Source of the DNA: Campylobacter jejuni
Lineage (GTDB): Bacteria > Campylobacterota > Campylobacteria > Campylobacterales > Campylobacteraceae
Length of the DNA stretch: 64,000 bases
Direction of reading: 5' to 3'
NCBI GenBank assembly: GCA_014305285.1
Contig: JACRSG010000002.1
Location: 62,001 to 126,000, forward strand
The notes under the pieces are model-generated. The model had not been told where the DNA came from. It did not search any database and was given only the letters and a program-made list of their open reading frames with translations. The translations under genes and the position numbers were made by a program. Shown in pieces: positions 29,253-37,698 of the stretch (the stretch's first letter is position 1; each line of letters starts with the position of its first letter).

Positions 29253-30055
29253 AAAAAATTTTAATTATTATGAGTTTGTTTTTAATCGCACTAAACGCAA
29301 AAGAACGCCTTGTAGTTCTTGATCCTGCAAGCATAGAAACCCTTTTTATGCTTAAGGCTGAAGATCAAATCATAGGCATTGCCAATTTGCAACACTCAAA
29401 TATCTATCCCAAAGATCAAACCTCAAAACTTACAAGTGTAGGCACTTTTTCAAATCCTTCGCTTGAAAAAATAGTAACATTAAAACCAAGTTTGGTGATC
29501 TTAAGCTCTTATTCTTTAAATTTAGAAGAAGGACTTAAAAATTTTGGTATCAAAAGTATCAATTTAAAAGCTGAGCGTTTAGAAGATATAACAAAAAATA
29601 TCACAACCTTAGGCCAAATCACCAAAAAAGAAAAAGAAGCAGAGCTTTTAAAACAAGAATTTACCCAAAATTTAAAAAAATTAAGTGATAAACCTTTAAA
29701 TAAAAGTGCGATTTATCTCTATTCTAGCAACCCTTTAATGGCCTTTAATGATAATTCTTTAATGGCTGATATTTTAAGACTTATAGGAATTAAAAATTTA
29801 AGCCCACAAAACCCAATTTCAAGACCTGTTATATCAGCAGAATACATACTTAAACAAAATCCGGACATACTCATTCTTGGAATGGGTGCCAAAAATAATC
29901 TTTTAGATACAAATGCTTTATTGAAAAATACCAAAGCGATTAAAACAGGAAGTATTTATTTTAACAAAGATACACCTATGTTATTACGTCTTAGTCCTAA
30001 GATAATAGATAGAATTCAAGAATTTAAAACAAAGCTAGAAAATAACAATTTTTAA
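29249..30055 (+). CDS. chuD: Periplasmic haem-binding protein
   Basis: 268 residues. A signal peptide (1-17, cut after ALNA) precedes a BtuF/FecB-type class III binding protein (VVLDPASIETLFML, SVGTFSNPSLEKIVTLKPSLVI). It delivers haem to ChuBC. The C-terminal end overlaps the convergent radical SAM gene by four bases. Confidence 0.92.
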   Translation: MKKILIIMSLFLIALNAKERLVVLDPASIETLFMLKAEDQIIGIANLQHSNIYPKDQTSKLTSVGTFSNPSLEKIVTLKPSLVILSSYSLNLEEGLKNFGIKSINLKAERLEDITKNITTLGQITKKEKEAELLKQEFTQNLKKLSDKPLNKSAIYLYSSNPLMAFNDNSLMADILRLIGIKNLSPQNPISRPVISAEYILKQNPDILILGMGAKNNLLDTNALLKNTKAIKTGSIYFNKDTPMLLRLSPKIIDRIQEFKTKLENNNF

Positions 30056-30909
30056 TCACTCAATCTTGCTTTAAAAAATTCGCAAGTTTGACAAAGTTTT
30101 TCTATGCGTTTATCTTCTTCAAAAGCTTTTTTTATCATCTTTATACGCGGTGATTTAAGAATCTTATCAAAGTTATTTTCAAAAACATTTCCTAAGTTAA
30201 TATCTGCTTTAGTATCCAAACAGCAAGGCACTAAACTTCCATCACTTAAAATCCCAATTTGTTCTTTTAAAGCATGGCATTTTCCTTTTTTATAAAGGGG
30301 CTCATCTTTTAAATTTGGCCATTTAAAAAGTTTATTTTGATGGAGTAAAATATGTCTTTGCAAGCGATTTTTACTTAAGCCTGCATCGATCTTAACTTCA
30401 AATTCTTTAGCTAAAAACTCATAAATTTTTAAATTTGACCTAGGTGCTTTAAAATTAGTGTCTAAATTCCAAAGTCTTAGATTGATAAAAGAAAGGCTTT
30501 TTTGCTCTAAATGCTTTTTGCAAAGTTCTAAAATAGGCTTAAAATACTGCTCTAGAGAAATTTTGCTTTGATTTAAAAAAGACATTAAAGAAATATTGAT
30601 TTGATGAATATTCTCATACCTTAACAATAAAGCTTGATTTTTAGAATTGAGATAAAAGCCACTTGTAGTGATTTCAAGTTTCATAGCTTTATCTTTTGCG
30701 ATTTTTAGGTAATTCTCTAAATTAGACAAAAGCAAAGGATCACCCAAAAGATGAAAGGTAAAAAGCTTAGCTTTGATAGAAATTTCATGGGCTAAGTTTT
30801 GAAATTTTTCTTCACTCATTACCCCGCGAATTCCTTTTTGAGAAGGACAAAAATCACATTTTAAACCACAAATATCACTTAATTCTATATATATTTTTTT
30901 AAATTTCAT
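30052..30909 (-). CDS. Radical SAM protein with SPASM-like C-terminus
   Basis: 285 residues. CGLKCDFC near residue 14 is the CxxxCxxC [4Fe-4S]/SAM motif; the C-terminal part (DGSLVPCCLDTKADINLGNVFE, then CQTCEFF) matches a SPASM-type second cluster region. Such enzymes modify peptides or proteins or build cofactors; the substrate is unknown. I start at the ATG at 30907-30909, with AGGA upstream, instead of an upstream alternative at 30936. It corresponds to Cj1618c and sits head-on against chuD. Confidence 0.85.
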   Translation of the reverse strand: MKFKKIYIELSDICGLKCDFCPSQKGIRGVMSEEKFQNLAHEISIKAKLFTFHLLGDPLLLSNLENYLKIAKDKAMKLEITTSGFYLNSKNQALLLRYENIHQINISLMSFLNQSKISLEQYFKPILELCKKHLEQKSLSFINLRLWNLDTNFKAPRSNLKIYEFLAKEFEVKIDAGLSKNRLQRHILLHQNKLFKWPNLKDEPLYKKGKCHALKEQIGILSDGSLVPCCLDTKADINLGNVFENNFDKILKSPRIKMIKKAFEEDKRIEKLCQTCEFFKARLSD

Positions 30910-31035
30910 TATATTTCCTAGTAAACATTTTACCAAAATTTATGAAATTTATTAAAATATGTAACATTTTTATCAATATTTTTATCTTTTTTATTGCTCT
31001 TCTTTATTTTTAAATATATTAAACAAAAATCACAT

Positions 31036-31041
31036 TATACT
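31036..31041 (+). promoter_or_regulatory. Probable -10 of kgtP
   Basis: TATACT about 32 bases before the kgtP ATG, followed by an AAGGAAAG ribosome site. Confidence 0.45.
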
Positions 31042-31072
31042 TAAATAAAAATCTAAAATTAAGGAAAGGTTT

Positions 31073-32332
31073 ATGCAAGAGCTTACTCGCACGAAAAAAA
31101 TTCGCTCTATTATTGCTGCAAGTAGTGGAAATTTAGTAGAGTGGTTTGACTTTTATATCTATGCTTTTACAGCAACTTATTTTGCTCATACTTTTTCAAC
31201 TTCAGATAATCCTGTTATCCAGCAAATCAATGCCTTTGGGGTTTTTGCGGCAGGATTTTTTATGCGTCCTATAGGCTCTTGGCTCTTTGGCTCTTTGGCT
31301 GATAAAGTAGGTCGTAAAAAATCTATGGTTATATCAGTGGTTTTAATGGCCTTAGGCTCTTTTATGATAGCAGTCTTGCCAAGCAAAGATACAGTGGGTG
31401 ATCTTGCTATTATCTTGCTTTTAATAGCAAGACTCATACAAGGTCTTAGTGTAGGCGGGGAGTATGGTATAGCAGCCACTTATCTTTCAGAACTTGCCAC
31501 AGAAGGAAAACGCGGTTTTTACTCATCTTTTCAGTATGTAACCCTAATAGGTGGTCAACTTCTAGCTGTTGCAAGCATTAGTATAATGTTTTTATTTTTT
31601 AGCATTGATGATATGAAAGATTATGCTTGGAGAATACTTTTTATAATAGGTGGAATTTTAGCACTAGGCTCGCTTTTTGTAAGAAAAATGATGAATGAAA
31701 GCGCTACAAAACTTCACCAGTATGAAGATCGTGGTACTTTAAAAGCGTTATGCAAATCTTGGAAACCTTTTTTAATAGTGCTTGGAGTTACTTCTGGAGG
31801 TTCTTTGGCTTTTTATACTATTACAACTTATACTAAAACTTTTATGGAAAATACCGGCATGGATAAAATGCTTGTTAATAATCTTTTCTTAGGTGCTTTA
31901 TTTATACTAATGATCATTCAACCTCTTTTTGGATATATAGGAGATAAAATAGGTCATAAACGATCTTTAATTATATTTTGTGTTTTGGCATTGCTAGGAA
32001 TTTATCCTATTTTTTCACTTATAGCCAATAACGCACAAAATAATTCTTCTTTGACATTTATATTAGTGGTATTATTGTTTGTTATTTTAAGTTTTTATAC
32101 TTCAGTAGCTGGAATTTTTAAAGCCAAACTTTTTCCTGAACATGTAAGAGCTTTAGGAACAGGTTTGGGTTATGCTATTTCAAATGCTGTTTTTGGGGGA
32201 TCTGCTCCTTGGGTTGCTTTACAATATAAAAATGCAGGTATAGAAAATGGCTTTTTTATATATATAGCTATTTTTACAATCATCATGCTTATAGCTACTT
32301 TATGCCTACCTAAAAAATCAGAGCTTAATTAA
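31073..32332 (+). CDS. kgtP: MFS 2-oxoglutarate permease
   Basis: 419 residues, twelve membrane segments, of the metabolite:H+ symporter family. SGNLVEWFDFYIYAFTA at the first helix and LADKVGRKKSM after TM2 match KgtP. GGEYGIAATYLSELA is also family-typical. It imports alpha-ketoglutarate by proton symport in the inner membrane. The C-terminus overlaps mutY by 15 bases, tail to tail. Confidence 0.88.
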   Translation: MQELTRTKKIRSIIAASSGNLVEWFDFYIYAFTATYFAHTFSTSDNPVIQQINAFGVFAAGFFMRPIGSWLFGSLADKVGRKKSMVISVVLMALGSFMIAVLPSKDTVGDLAIILLLIARLIQGLSVGGEYGIAATYLSELATEGKRGFYSSFQYVTLIGGQLLAVASISIMFLFFSIDDMKDYAWRILFIIGGILALGSLFVRKMMNESATKLHQYEDRGTLKALCKSWKPFLIVLGVTSGGSLAFYTITTYTKTFMENTGMDKMLVNNLFLGALFILMIIQPLFGYIGDKIGHKRSLIIFCVLALLGIYPIFSLIANNAQNNSSLTFILVVLLFVILSFYTSVAGIFKAKLFPEHVRALGTGLGYAISNAVFGGSAPWVALQYKNAGIENGFFIYIAIFTIIMLIATLCLPKKSELN

Positions 32333-33337
32333 TTTTAACACTTTTAAAGAAAGTACTGAAAGTGCAGTACTTTCTAACTCTTTTAAGGTTTTAAATTGAT
32401 AATTTTTATTTTCATTGTTTAAAATTTGATGATAAACCTTGATATTAAGTTTATACTTGGTATAGCCGTGCTTAAACTCACCTACAAAACTCATATCTTT
32501 AGAAAGTTTATACTCTCCTTCTTTAAAAAAAGGAAAATTATACATACCCTTATAAAGCTTATCTTGGCTTTGCTGTATGGCAAATTTTTTACTAAATTCA
32601 AACAAAAAAAGATTTAAATTTACACTCTCATAAAGCATTTTTTTAGCTCTTGGATAAAGCTCTGTGTTGAATTTGCCTTGACAAAAATCATACAAAGGAC
32701 AAATTCCACACTTTGCATTTTTGCTCACGCAAACCAAAGCTCCTATATCAAGTAAGGCTTGGTTGTGATCAAAGGCATGATTTAGATTTAAAAGCTCTTT
32801 GGCTCTTTTTTCAAGTTCTTTCATGCTTGGATTTTCCAAAGCAAAAAGACGAGAAAGCACACGGCGTATATTGCCATCAACAAAAGAAACCTTTTGATCA
32901 TAACCAAAACAAGCTATAGCTCCTGCTGTATAAACTCCTATACCACTTAATTTTTTTAGATCTCCAACTTCTTTGGGTAATTTAGCCTCAAATTTATCCA
33001 CACATTCTAAGGCTGCCTTTTTTAAATTTCTAGCACGAGTGTAGTAGCCAAGCCCTTGCCAAGCCTTTAAAAGCTCATCTTCATTGGCTCTAGCTAAACT
33101 TTGTAAAGTAGGAAATTTTTTCAAAAATGGAAAATAAAACCTTTCTAAAACTGATTTAACTTGAGTTTGCTGGAGCATAATTTCACTGATATAAACCCCA
33201 TAAGCTCTATCAATATGCTTTAAACTTTCATTGCAATTTTGACTTTGCAAATTACGCCAAGGCAAAGTTTTACGTCCATTTTTTTCATACCAAAGAAGTA
33301 AATTTTCTTGCAGTTTTTCAAGCTCTTTTTTTTGCAT
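32318..33337 (-). CDS. mutY: A/G-specific adenine glycosylase
   Basis: 339 residues. The HhH-GPD domain (IMLQQTQVKSVLERFYFPF, LSGIGVYTAGAIACFGYDQKVSFVDGN with the catalytic Asp) is followed by the [4Fe-4S] loop C-x6-C-x2-C-x5-C (CVSKNAKCGICPLYDFC). A shortened NUDIX-like end follows. It removes adenine mispaired with 8-oxoguanine. Codons 3-5 contain an A8 run. A TATACT element lies only nine bases upstream of the ATG, so the transcript may be nearly leaderless, and no ribosome site is visible. Confidence 0.94.
   Translation of the reverse strand: MQKKELEKLQENLLLWYEKNGRKTLPWRNLQSQNCNESLKHIDRAYGVYISEIMLQQTQVKSVLERFYFPFLKKFPTLQSLARANEDELLKAWQGLGYYTRARNLKKAALECVDKFEAKLPKEVGDLKKLSGIGVYTAGAIACFGYDQKVSFVDGNIRRVLSRLFALENPSMKELEKRAKELLNLNHAFDHNQALLDIGALVCVSKNAKCGICPLYDFCQGKFNTELYPRAKKMLYESVNLNLFLFEFSKKFAIQQSQDKLYKGMYNFPFFKEGEYKLSKDMSFVGEFKHGYTKYKLNIKVYHQILNNENKNYQFKTLKELESTALSVLSLKVLKLIKL
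32349..32374 (+). terminator. Hairpin terminator of kgtP inside the mutY 3' end
   Basis: GAAAGTACTG and CAGTACTTTC form a perfect ten-base stem with a six-base loop, 17 bases after the kgtP stop. It lies within the coding end of mutY. Confidence 0.5.
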
Positions 33338-33345
33338 AAATCAGA

Positions 33346-33380
33346 GTATAGCAAAAATTTTAAAATTTTTTGCTAAAATT
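33346..33380. promoter_or_regulatory. Mirror-image divergent extended -10 promoters for mutY and the SIMPL-like gene
   Basis: Both strands read TTTTTGCTA-A/T-A-x-T: TAAAAT at 33375-33380 on plus and TATACT at 33346-33351 on minus, inside the palindrome-like AGCAAAAATTTT...AAAATTTTTTGCT (33351-33375). The two cores are back to back, about 30 bases apart. Confidence 0.55.
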
Positions 33381-33408
33381 AGCCCAAATTAAATTATTAA
33401 GGATGCAA

Positions 33409-34161
33409 ATGTTAGCTTTTTTTAAAGGTTTAGGCGTAGGTTTTTTATGTTTATTACTTTTTGTTGCGGGAGTAGTTTTTAATGTAGAATTTTTAGGCAA
33501 AAAAGACTCTAATCATGATTTATATTTTTCAAGAAATATAGAAGTAAGCCATACGCTAAAGCCCGATATTTTATATGCAAATATTAATTTTTGGGCAAAT
33601 GAAAATTTAAGTTCAAAAATCATATTAGATAATAGCGAAAAAGCCGAAATCGCAAATACTTTCAATCAAATTTTAGAACGCTCGAAAAAAGAAAATTTTT
33701 GTAGCGATGGGAGTTTTTCTTTAGAGCCTAATTTTTCCTATAAAGATGGCATACAAACTCCAAAAGGTCAAAAACTTGATGCGAATTTAGAATGCGAATT
33801 TAAAGAAAGCCAACTTGCAGATTTTAACAAGCTTTTAAATGATATCAATTCTATCATAGCTAAAAATAATTTCATCAGCGTTTCAACACCAGTCATACAA
33901 ACAAAATTTTCAAAAGATATACTAAACAACAACAAAGAAAATCTCTACAAAGAGCTTTTAAAAACATCATACGAATATGAAAAAACTTACTCTTTAGATC
34001 TTAATAAAACTTGTGTATTGAAAAATTTACAAGTCAATACAAATGCCAATATCACACCCAGAATGCTAAATGCAAAATCTGATAATATAGAACTTTTATC
34101 TCCAATTATCAGCGAAAAAGAACAAATTTTAAGTGCAAAAGCTTTATTTATTTGCAAATAA
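33409..34161 (+). CDS. Periplasmic or membrane-anchored SIMPL-like protein
   Basis: 250 residues. An N-terminal hydrophobic segment (FFKGLGVGFLCLLLFVAGVVF) acts as a signal or anchor. The rest looks like a SIMPL/DUF541 domain (HTLKPDILYANINFWANEN, ISVSTPVIQT). Function of this family in Campylobacter is unknown. It corresponds to Cj1621. The start is the ATG at 33409, behind AAGGA; in-frame upstream ATGs lie before the promoter. A strong hairpin follows the stop. Confidence 0.7.
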   Translation: MLAFFKGLGVGFLCLLLFVAGVVFNVEFLGKKDSNHDLYFSRNIEVSHTLKPDILYANINFWANENLSSKIILDNSEKAEIANTFNQILERSKKENFCSDGSFSLEPNFSYKDGIQTPKGQKLDANLECEFKESQLADFNKLLNDINSIIAKNNFISVSTPVIQTKFSKDILNNNKENLYKELLKTSYEYEKTYSLDLNKTCVLKNLQVNTNANITPRMLNAKSDNIELLSPIISEKEQILSAKALFICK

Positions 34162-34167
34162 CTTAAG

Positions 34168-34198
34168 GCAAAATAAACTCCTTTTAAGTTTATTTTGC
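34168..34198 (+). terminator. Terminator between the SIMPL-like gene and the tRNA cluster
   Basis: GCAAAATAAACT and AGTTTATTTTGC pair perfectly over 12 bases with a seven-base loop. The 3' arm runs straight into the -10 element of the tRNA promoter. Confidence 0.65.
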
Positions 34199-34204
34199 TA
34201 TAAT
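34199..34204 (+). promoter_or_regulatory. Extended -10 promoter of the tRNA cluster
   Basis: TTTTGC-TATAAT, with TATAAT at 34199-34204 and the TG-N extension. It lies 28 bases before the first tRNA. Confidence 0.65.
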
Positions 34205-34232
34205 TTTACCTTCAATTCTTTCAGAAATTTAT

Positions 34233-34307
34233 GCGGGAATAGCTCAGGGGTAGAGCACAACCTTGCCAAGGTTGGGGTCGCGAGTTCGAATCTCGTTTCC
34301 CGCTCCA
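34233..34307 (+). tRNA. tRNA-Gly (anticodon GCC)
   Basis: A cloverleaf from GCGGGAA to TTCCCGC, with D-arm AGCTCAGGGGTAGAGC, anticodon loop with GCC and T-arm GAGTTCGAATCTC; CCA is encoded. Confidence 0.97.
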
Positions 34308-34316
34308 TAATCACCC

Positions 34317-34405
34317 GCCCGGGTGGTGGAATTGGTAGACACAAGGGACTTAAAATCCCTCGGAATTTTTCTTCCGTGCCGGTTCAAGTCCGGCCTCGGG
34401 CACCA
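34317..34405 (+). tRNA. tRNA-Leu (anticodon TAA)
   Basis: An 89-base class II tRNA with acceptor GCCCGGG/CTCGGGC, anticodon loop CTTAAAA, a long variable arm (CTCGGAATTTTTCTTCCG) and an encoded CCA. Confidence 0.97.
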
Positions 34406-34423
34406 CTTTTTCAATATTATCAG

Positions 34424-34497
34424 GGCGACATAGCCAAGCGGTAAGGCATGGGCCTGCAAAGCCTTGATCTCCGGTTCGAATCCGGATGTCGCCTCCA
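34424..34497 (+). tRNA. tRNA-Cys (anticodon GCA)
   Basis: Acceptor GGCGACA/TGTCGCC, anticodon loop CTGCAAA, T-arm CCGGTTCGAATCCGG; CCA is encoded. Confidence 0.97.
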
Positions 34498-34518
34498 AAA
34501 GGCAAAACTTTACTTTAT

Positions 34519-34606
34519 CGGGAGATGGCTGAGTGGTCGAAAGCGGCGGTCTTGAAAACCGTTGAGGGTCACACCTCCAGGGGTTCGAATCCCTTTCTCC
34601 CGGCCA
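34519..34606 (+). tRNA. tRNA-Ser (anticodon TGA)
   Basis: Acceptor CGGGAGA/TCTCCCG, anticodon loop CTTGAAA, a class II variable arm and an encoded GCCA end. It is the last of four tRNAs in one run. Confidence 0.96.
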
Positions 34607-34834
34607 CCAAAACTTTCTAGTTTATCAAGCTTATATCATTCCTGAAATTACAAAAGGTGCTACAAATGAAAAATAATACTTCAATCTTGTTATTTTTATC
34701 CTAAAAAACTTAGAAAAACTATGGCTAATAAATTAAAAATAAGAAATACAAATGGAAAATTTAGAATTGATTATTTTAAAACAAAAATATAAAATTTCAA
34801 AAATATGTCAAATTTTAAAATACAAGGTGGGCAA
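34607..34834. other. Gap after tRNA-Ser holding gene-like fragments
   Basis: 228 bases between tRNA-Ser and ribD. Short open pieces look protein-like: YIIPEITKGATNEK near 34628-34672, and a 23-codon ORF at 34722-34793 starting MANKLKIRNTNGK. They lie in different frames with stops between. This could be the remnant of a gene near a tRNA end, a common integration site, but no family is recognisable. The ribD ribosome site (AAGGTGG) is at the end. Confidence 0.25.
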
Positions 34835-35815
34835 ATGAAAGAATTTTATATGAATTTAGCCTTAAATGAGGCTTGGAGACATCAGTTTTTAACCTATCCA
34901 AATCCGGCCGTAGGCTGTGTAATCTTAGATAAAAATGGCAAAATTTTAGCCATAAAAGCTCATGAAAAAGCTGGCTTTGCTCATGCAGAACTCAATGCCA
35001 TAGCTCATGCTTTTAAAAGCTTAAGGCCTGAAATTTCATTACCCAAAGAATCAAACGCTTTACATGAGTTTATTTGCAAAAACCACAGAAATATTTTTAA
35101 AGATAGCATAGCTTTTGTCACACTTGAACCTTGCTCTCATCAAGGAAAAACGCCTCCTTGTGCAAAACTTTTTAGCAAGCTGGGTTTTAAAAAAGTTTTT
35201 ATCAGCGTTAAAGATGAAAATAAAATCGCAAGCGGTGGAGCTGAGTTTTTAAAAAAACAAGGTATAGAAGTCGAAATTGACATACTTCAAGAAGAAGGAA
35301 AAAAACTTTTAAAACCTTTTTTAAAATGGCAAAAAGGGCAATTTAAACTTTTTAAATTAGCTCTTTCTATGAACGGCTCACCTTTTGGCAAAATCGTAAG
35401 CAATGAACTAAGCCGCACTTATGCACATAAAATTAGAGCGGTGATTGACTTACTTGTAATCGGTGGAGAAACCATAAGAAAAGATCACCCTATACTAGAT
35501 GCTAGACTTTGTAAAGCAAAAGCACCCAATCTTTGCATCTTAAGCCGTCAAAATATAGATAATTTTGATAAAAATATCCCTTTATTTAAAGTGCCAAATC
35601 GCCAAATTTATACTCAAATTCCAAGTGAAGCTAAATTTTTAATGTATGAGGGTGGAGAAAATTTTCTCAAAATTTTTAAAGATGAAATAGATATGTTTTT
35701 GATTTTCCAAAGTTCAAGTTTAAATGATGAAAAAAATGTTACAATACCTTTAAATTTCAAGCCACTTTATAGGAATTTTTTAGGGAGCGATATTTATGGC
35801 ATTTATGAGCTTTAG
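34835..35815 (+). CDS. ribD: Riboflavin biosynthesis deaminase/reductase
   Basis: 326 residues. The deaminase zinc site is visible as HAELNAIAHA and PCSHQGKTPPC, with about 40 residues between that are rather long and variable. The C-terminal reductase domain is short (about 165 residues) and includes LSMNGSPFGK and DLLVIGGETIRKDHP. It converts the pyrimidine intermediate of riboflavin synthesis in two steps. I chose ATG 34835 (MKEFYMNLA), behind AAGGTGG. It overlaps the next gene by 20 bases. Confidence 0.93.
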   Translation: MKEFYMNLALNEAWRHQFLTYPNPAVGCVILDKNGKILAIKAHEKAGFAHAELNAIAHAFKSLRPEISLPKESNALHEFICKNHRNIFKDSIAFVTLEPCSHQGKTPPCAKLFSKLGFKKVFISVKDENKIASGGAEFLKKQGIEVEIDILQEEGKKLLKPFLKWQKGQFKLFKLALSMNGSPFGKIVSNELSRTYAHKIRAVIDLLVIGGETIRKDHPILDARLCKAKAPNLCILSRQNIDNFDKNIPLFKVPNRQIYTQIPSEAKFLMYEGGENFLKIFKDEIDMFLIFQSSSLNDEKNVTIPLNFKPLYRNFLGSDIYGIYEL

Positions 35816-36311
35816 CGGATTTTTTTATGCAAGAAATGATTTAAGATTATTTAAAATAGAAAAGAAAAATGAATTAAAATCTTTTTTTTACAAGGACTAC
35901 ACCTTATCAAGCTGCAAAGATGATTTAAATTTAAACAATGAAATCTTTTTTTATAAAAGTTTAAAAGAAGGTTTATTTAAAGAAAATGATAAAATTTTAG
36001 TTTTAAATTTAGGCAAAAAGATCATACTTTTTAGAAATTTCACTCAAAATTATGATAATTTTAACGAAGCAAAATTAAAACAAATATTGCTTTTATTTTT
36101 TTATTGTTTAGCGAGTGTATTTTTTGCAAGTTTGGCTATGATTAATGAATTTGGGGTTATAGATCTTGTTTTTTTAATGATTTGCTTATTGCTTTTAGTG
36201 ATGGAAGTGATCAATCTTGTCTTGCTTTTTAAGCAAATTCGTATTCTTAAAAGTTATTCCAAGGAAGAAATGAAAGAATTTTTAACTCAAAGGATGAAAA
36301 AAATACACTAA
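35796..36311 (+). CDS. Small membrane protein, function unknown
   Basis: 171 residues, corresponding to Cj1623. The N-terminal 90 residues are soluble and Lys-rich. Two membrane helices follow (about 93-112, ILLLFFYCLASVFFASLAM; about 118-145, VIDLVFLMICLLLLVMEV). No catalytic motif is seen. It overlaps ribD by 20 bases and ends at a bidirectional hairpin, so it is probably co-transcribed with ribD. Confidence 0.8.
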   Translation: MAFMSFSGFFYARNDLRLFKIEKKNELKSFFYKDYTLSSCKDDLNLNNEIFFYKSLKEGLFKENDKILVLNLGKKIILFRNFTQNYDNFNEAKLKQILLLFFYCLASVFFASLAMINEFGVIDLVFLMICLLLLVMEVINLVLLFKQIRILKSYSKEEMKEFLTQRMKKIH

Positions 36312-36329
36312 AGTGTAAAAACACTTTAG
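36308..36329. terminator. Bidirectional terminator between the membrane protein gene and sdaA
   Basis: CTAAAGTGT-AAAA-ACACTTTAG, a perfect nine-base stem between convergent genes, overlapping both stop codons. Confidence 0.75.
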
Positions 36330-37684
36330 CATACTGTTTTTAAATTTGTAGCAAGACCACCTAAAGAAGTTTCTTTGTATTTATAATTCATATCTTTTCC
36401 TGTTTCATACATGGTTTCTACAACCTCATCAAGGCTTATCATAGGAATAGATTTGCGTGTCATTGCCATTCTAGCAGCACTTATAGCCTTAATGGCTCCA
36501 AAGGCATTTCTTTCTATGCAAGGAATTTGCACAAGTCCTGCAACTGGATCACAAGTTAGACCTAAGTGATGTTCCATTGCCATTTCAGCAGCATTACATG
36601 CTTTAAAAGCATTAGCTCCTAAAACTGTCGCCATAGCCGCAGCTGCCATAGAACTGGCACTGCCAATTTCTGCTTGACAACCTGCTTCTGCTCCACTAAT
36701 GCTTGCATTTTTCTTATAAAAAGAACCTATAAGCATTGCTGTTAATAAAAACTCTATAGCTTTTTCATCACTAAAACCTATAGTATGATTTTTAAGATAA
36801 AGCATAACAGCAGGGATAACAGCACATGCTCCATTTGTCGGTGCGGTTACAACTTTTGCCCCGCTAGCATTTTCTTCAGCAATCGCAATAGCATATAAAG
36901 AAATAAAATCTATAATGCCCATAGGATCAGCTGTCATCGCTACTCTTTCTTTAAGTCCTTTGGCTCTACGCTTTAAATGAAGTTTTCCAGGCAAATAATC
37001 TTCATTTGGATGTGTGCCATTATAATACACTTCTTGCATCACTTCCCAAATTTCAAGACAATAAGCACGAATTTCCTCTTTAGTGTGAAATTGTAATTCA
37101 TAACGATAAGAAAGCTCTGCTAAATCCCAATCTCTTTTATCGCAAAGTTCTAAAGCTTCTTTTGCATTATTAAGCTCTATATCTAGTTTTTTCTTTTTAT
37201 TTTGTTTGGAATTTTTACCTTTTTTTTGTGCAGCTGTCAAAACAAAACCTCCGCCTACAGAATAATAAGTTTCCTCATCAACTAACATACCTTTGCAATC
37301 ATAAGCTTTAATCTTCATACCATTCTCATGCAAAGGTAAAAAATCTTTGGAAAATATCAAATCTTTTTCATAATTAAAACTAAGTTTTTTCTCGCCACAA
37401 AAATCAATTTGAGCATTTTCAATAGCATTTTTATTTACTTCATCTTGTATTGCCGCGCTTAAATTTTTAGCTTCTAAGCCATTTAACCCCCAAATTACAG
37501 CCCTATCGCTTAAGTGTCCCTTGCCTGTTAACGACAAAGAACCGTAAAGAGTAACTTCAACTCTATCAATTTCATCAAGCTTTTTAGCAACTTTTTTACA
37601 AAATAAATTTCCAGCAAGCATAGGCCCTAAAGTATGAGAAGAAGAAGGACCAACACCTATTTTAAAAATGCTTAAATTACTCAT
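36326..37684 (-). CDS. sdaA: L-serine dehydratase (iron-sulfur)
   Basis: 452 residues, the single-chain type. It has the N-terminal GPSSSHTLGPM motif and, in the C-terminal half, the cluster-region cysteines in GAEAGCQAEIGSASS, LTCDPVAGLVQIPC and AFKACNAAEMA. It converts serine to pyruvate and ammonia, a main carbon entry point for C. jejuni. It follows sdaC by 14 bases, with AAGGAT at its start, forming a transport-and-catabolism operon. Confidence 0.96.
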   Translation of the reverse strand: MSNLSIFKIGVGPSSSHTLGPMLAGNLFCKKVAKKLDEIDRVEVTLYGSLSLTGKGHLSDRAVIWGLNGLEAKNLSAAIQDEVNKNAIENAQIDFCGEKKLSFNYEKDLIFSKDFLPLHENGMKIKAYDCKGMLVDEETYYSVGGGFVLTAAQKKGKNSKQNKKKKLDIELNNAKEALELCDKRDWDLAELSYRYELQFHTKEEIRAYCLEIWEVMQEVYYNGTHPNEDYLPGKLHLKRRAKGLKERVAMTADPMGIIDFISLYAIAIAEENASGAKVVTAPTNGACAVIPAVMLYLKNHTIGFSDEKAIEFLLTAMLIGSFYKKNASISGAEAGCQAEIGSASSMAAAAMATVLGANAFKACNAAEMAMEHHLGLTCDPVAGLVQIPCIERNAFGAIKAISAARMAMTRKSIPMISLDEVVETMYETGKDMNYKYKETSLGGLATNLKTVC

Positions 37685-37698
37685 TTTTTATCCTTAAT

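Noticed and set aside
34133-34498. Open frames on both strands across the tRNA cluster
   Set aside because: They cover tRNA-Gly, Leu and Cys, whose cloverleafs are complete. Translations of this kind are a known annotation artefact.
34230-34610. CRISPR-like repeats among the tRNA genes
   Set aside because: The repeated T-arm segments are ordinary tRNA structure.
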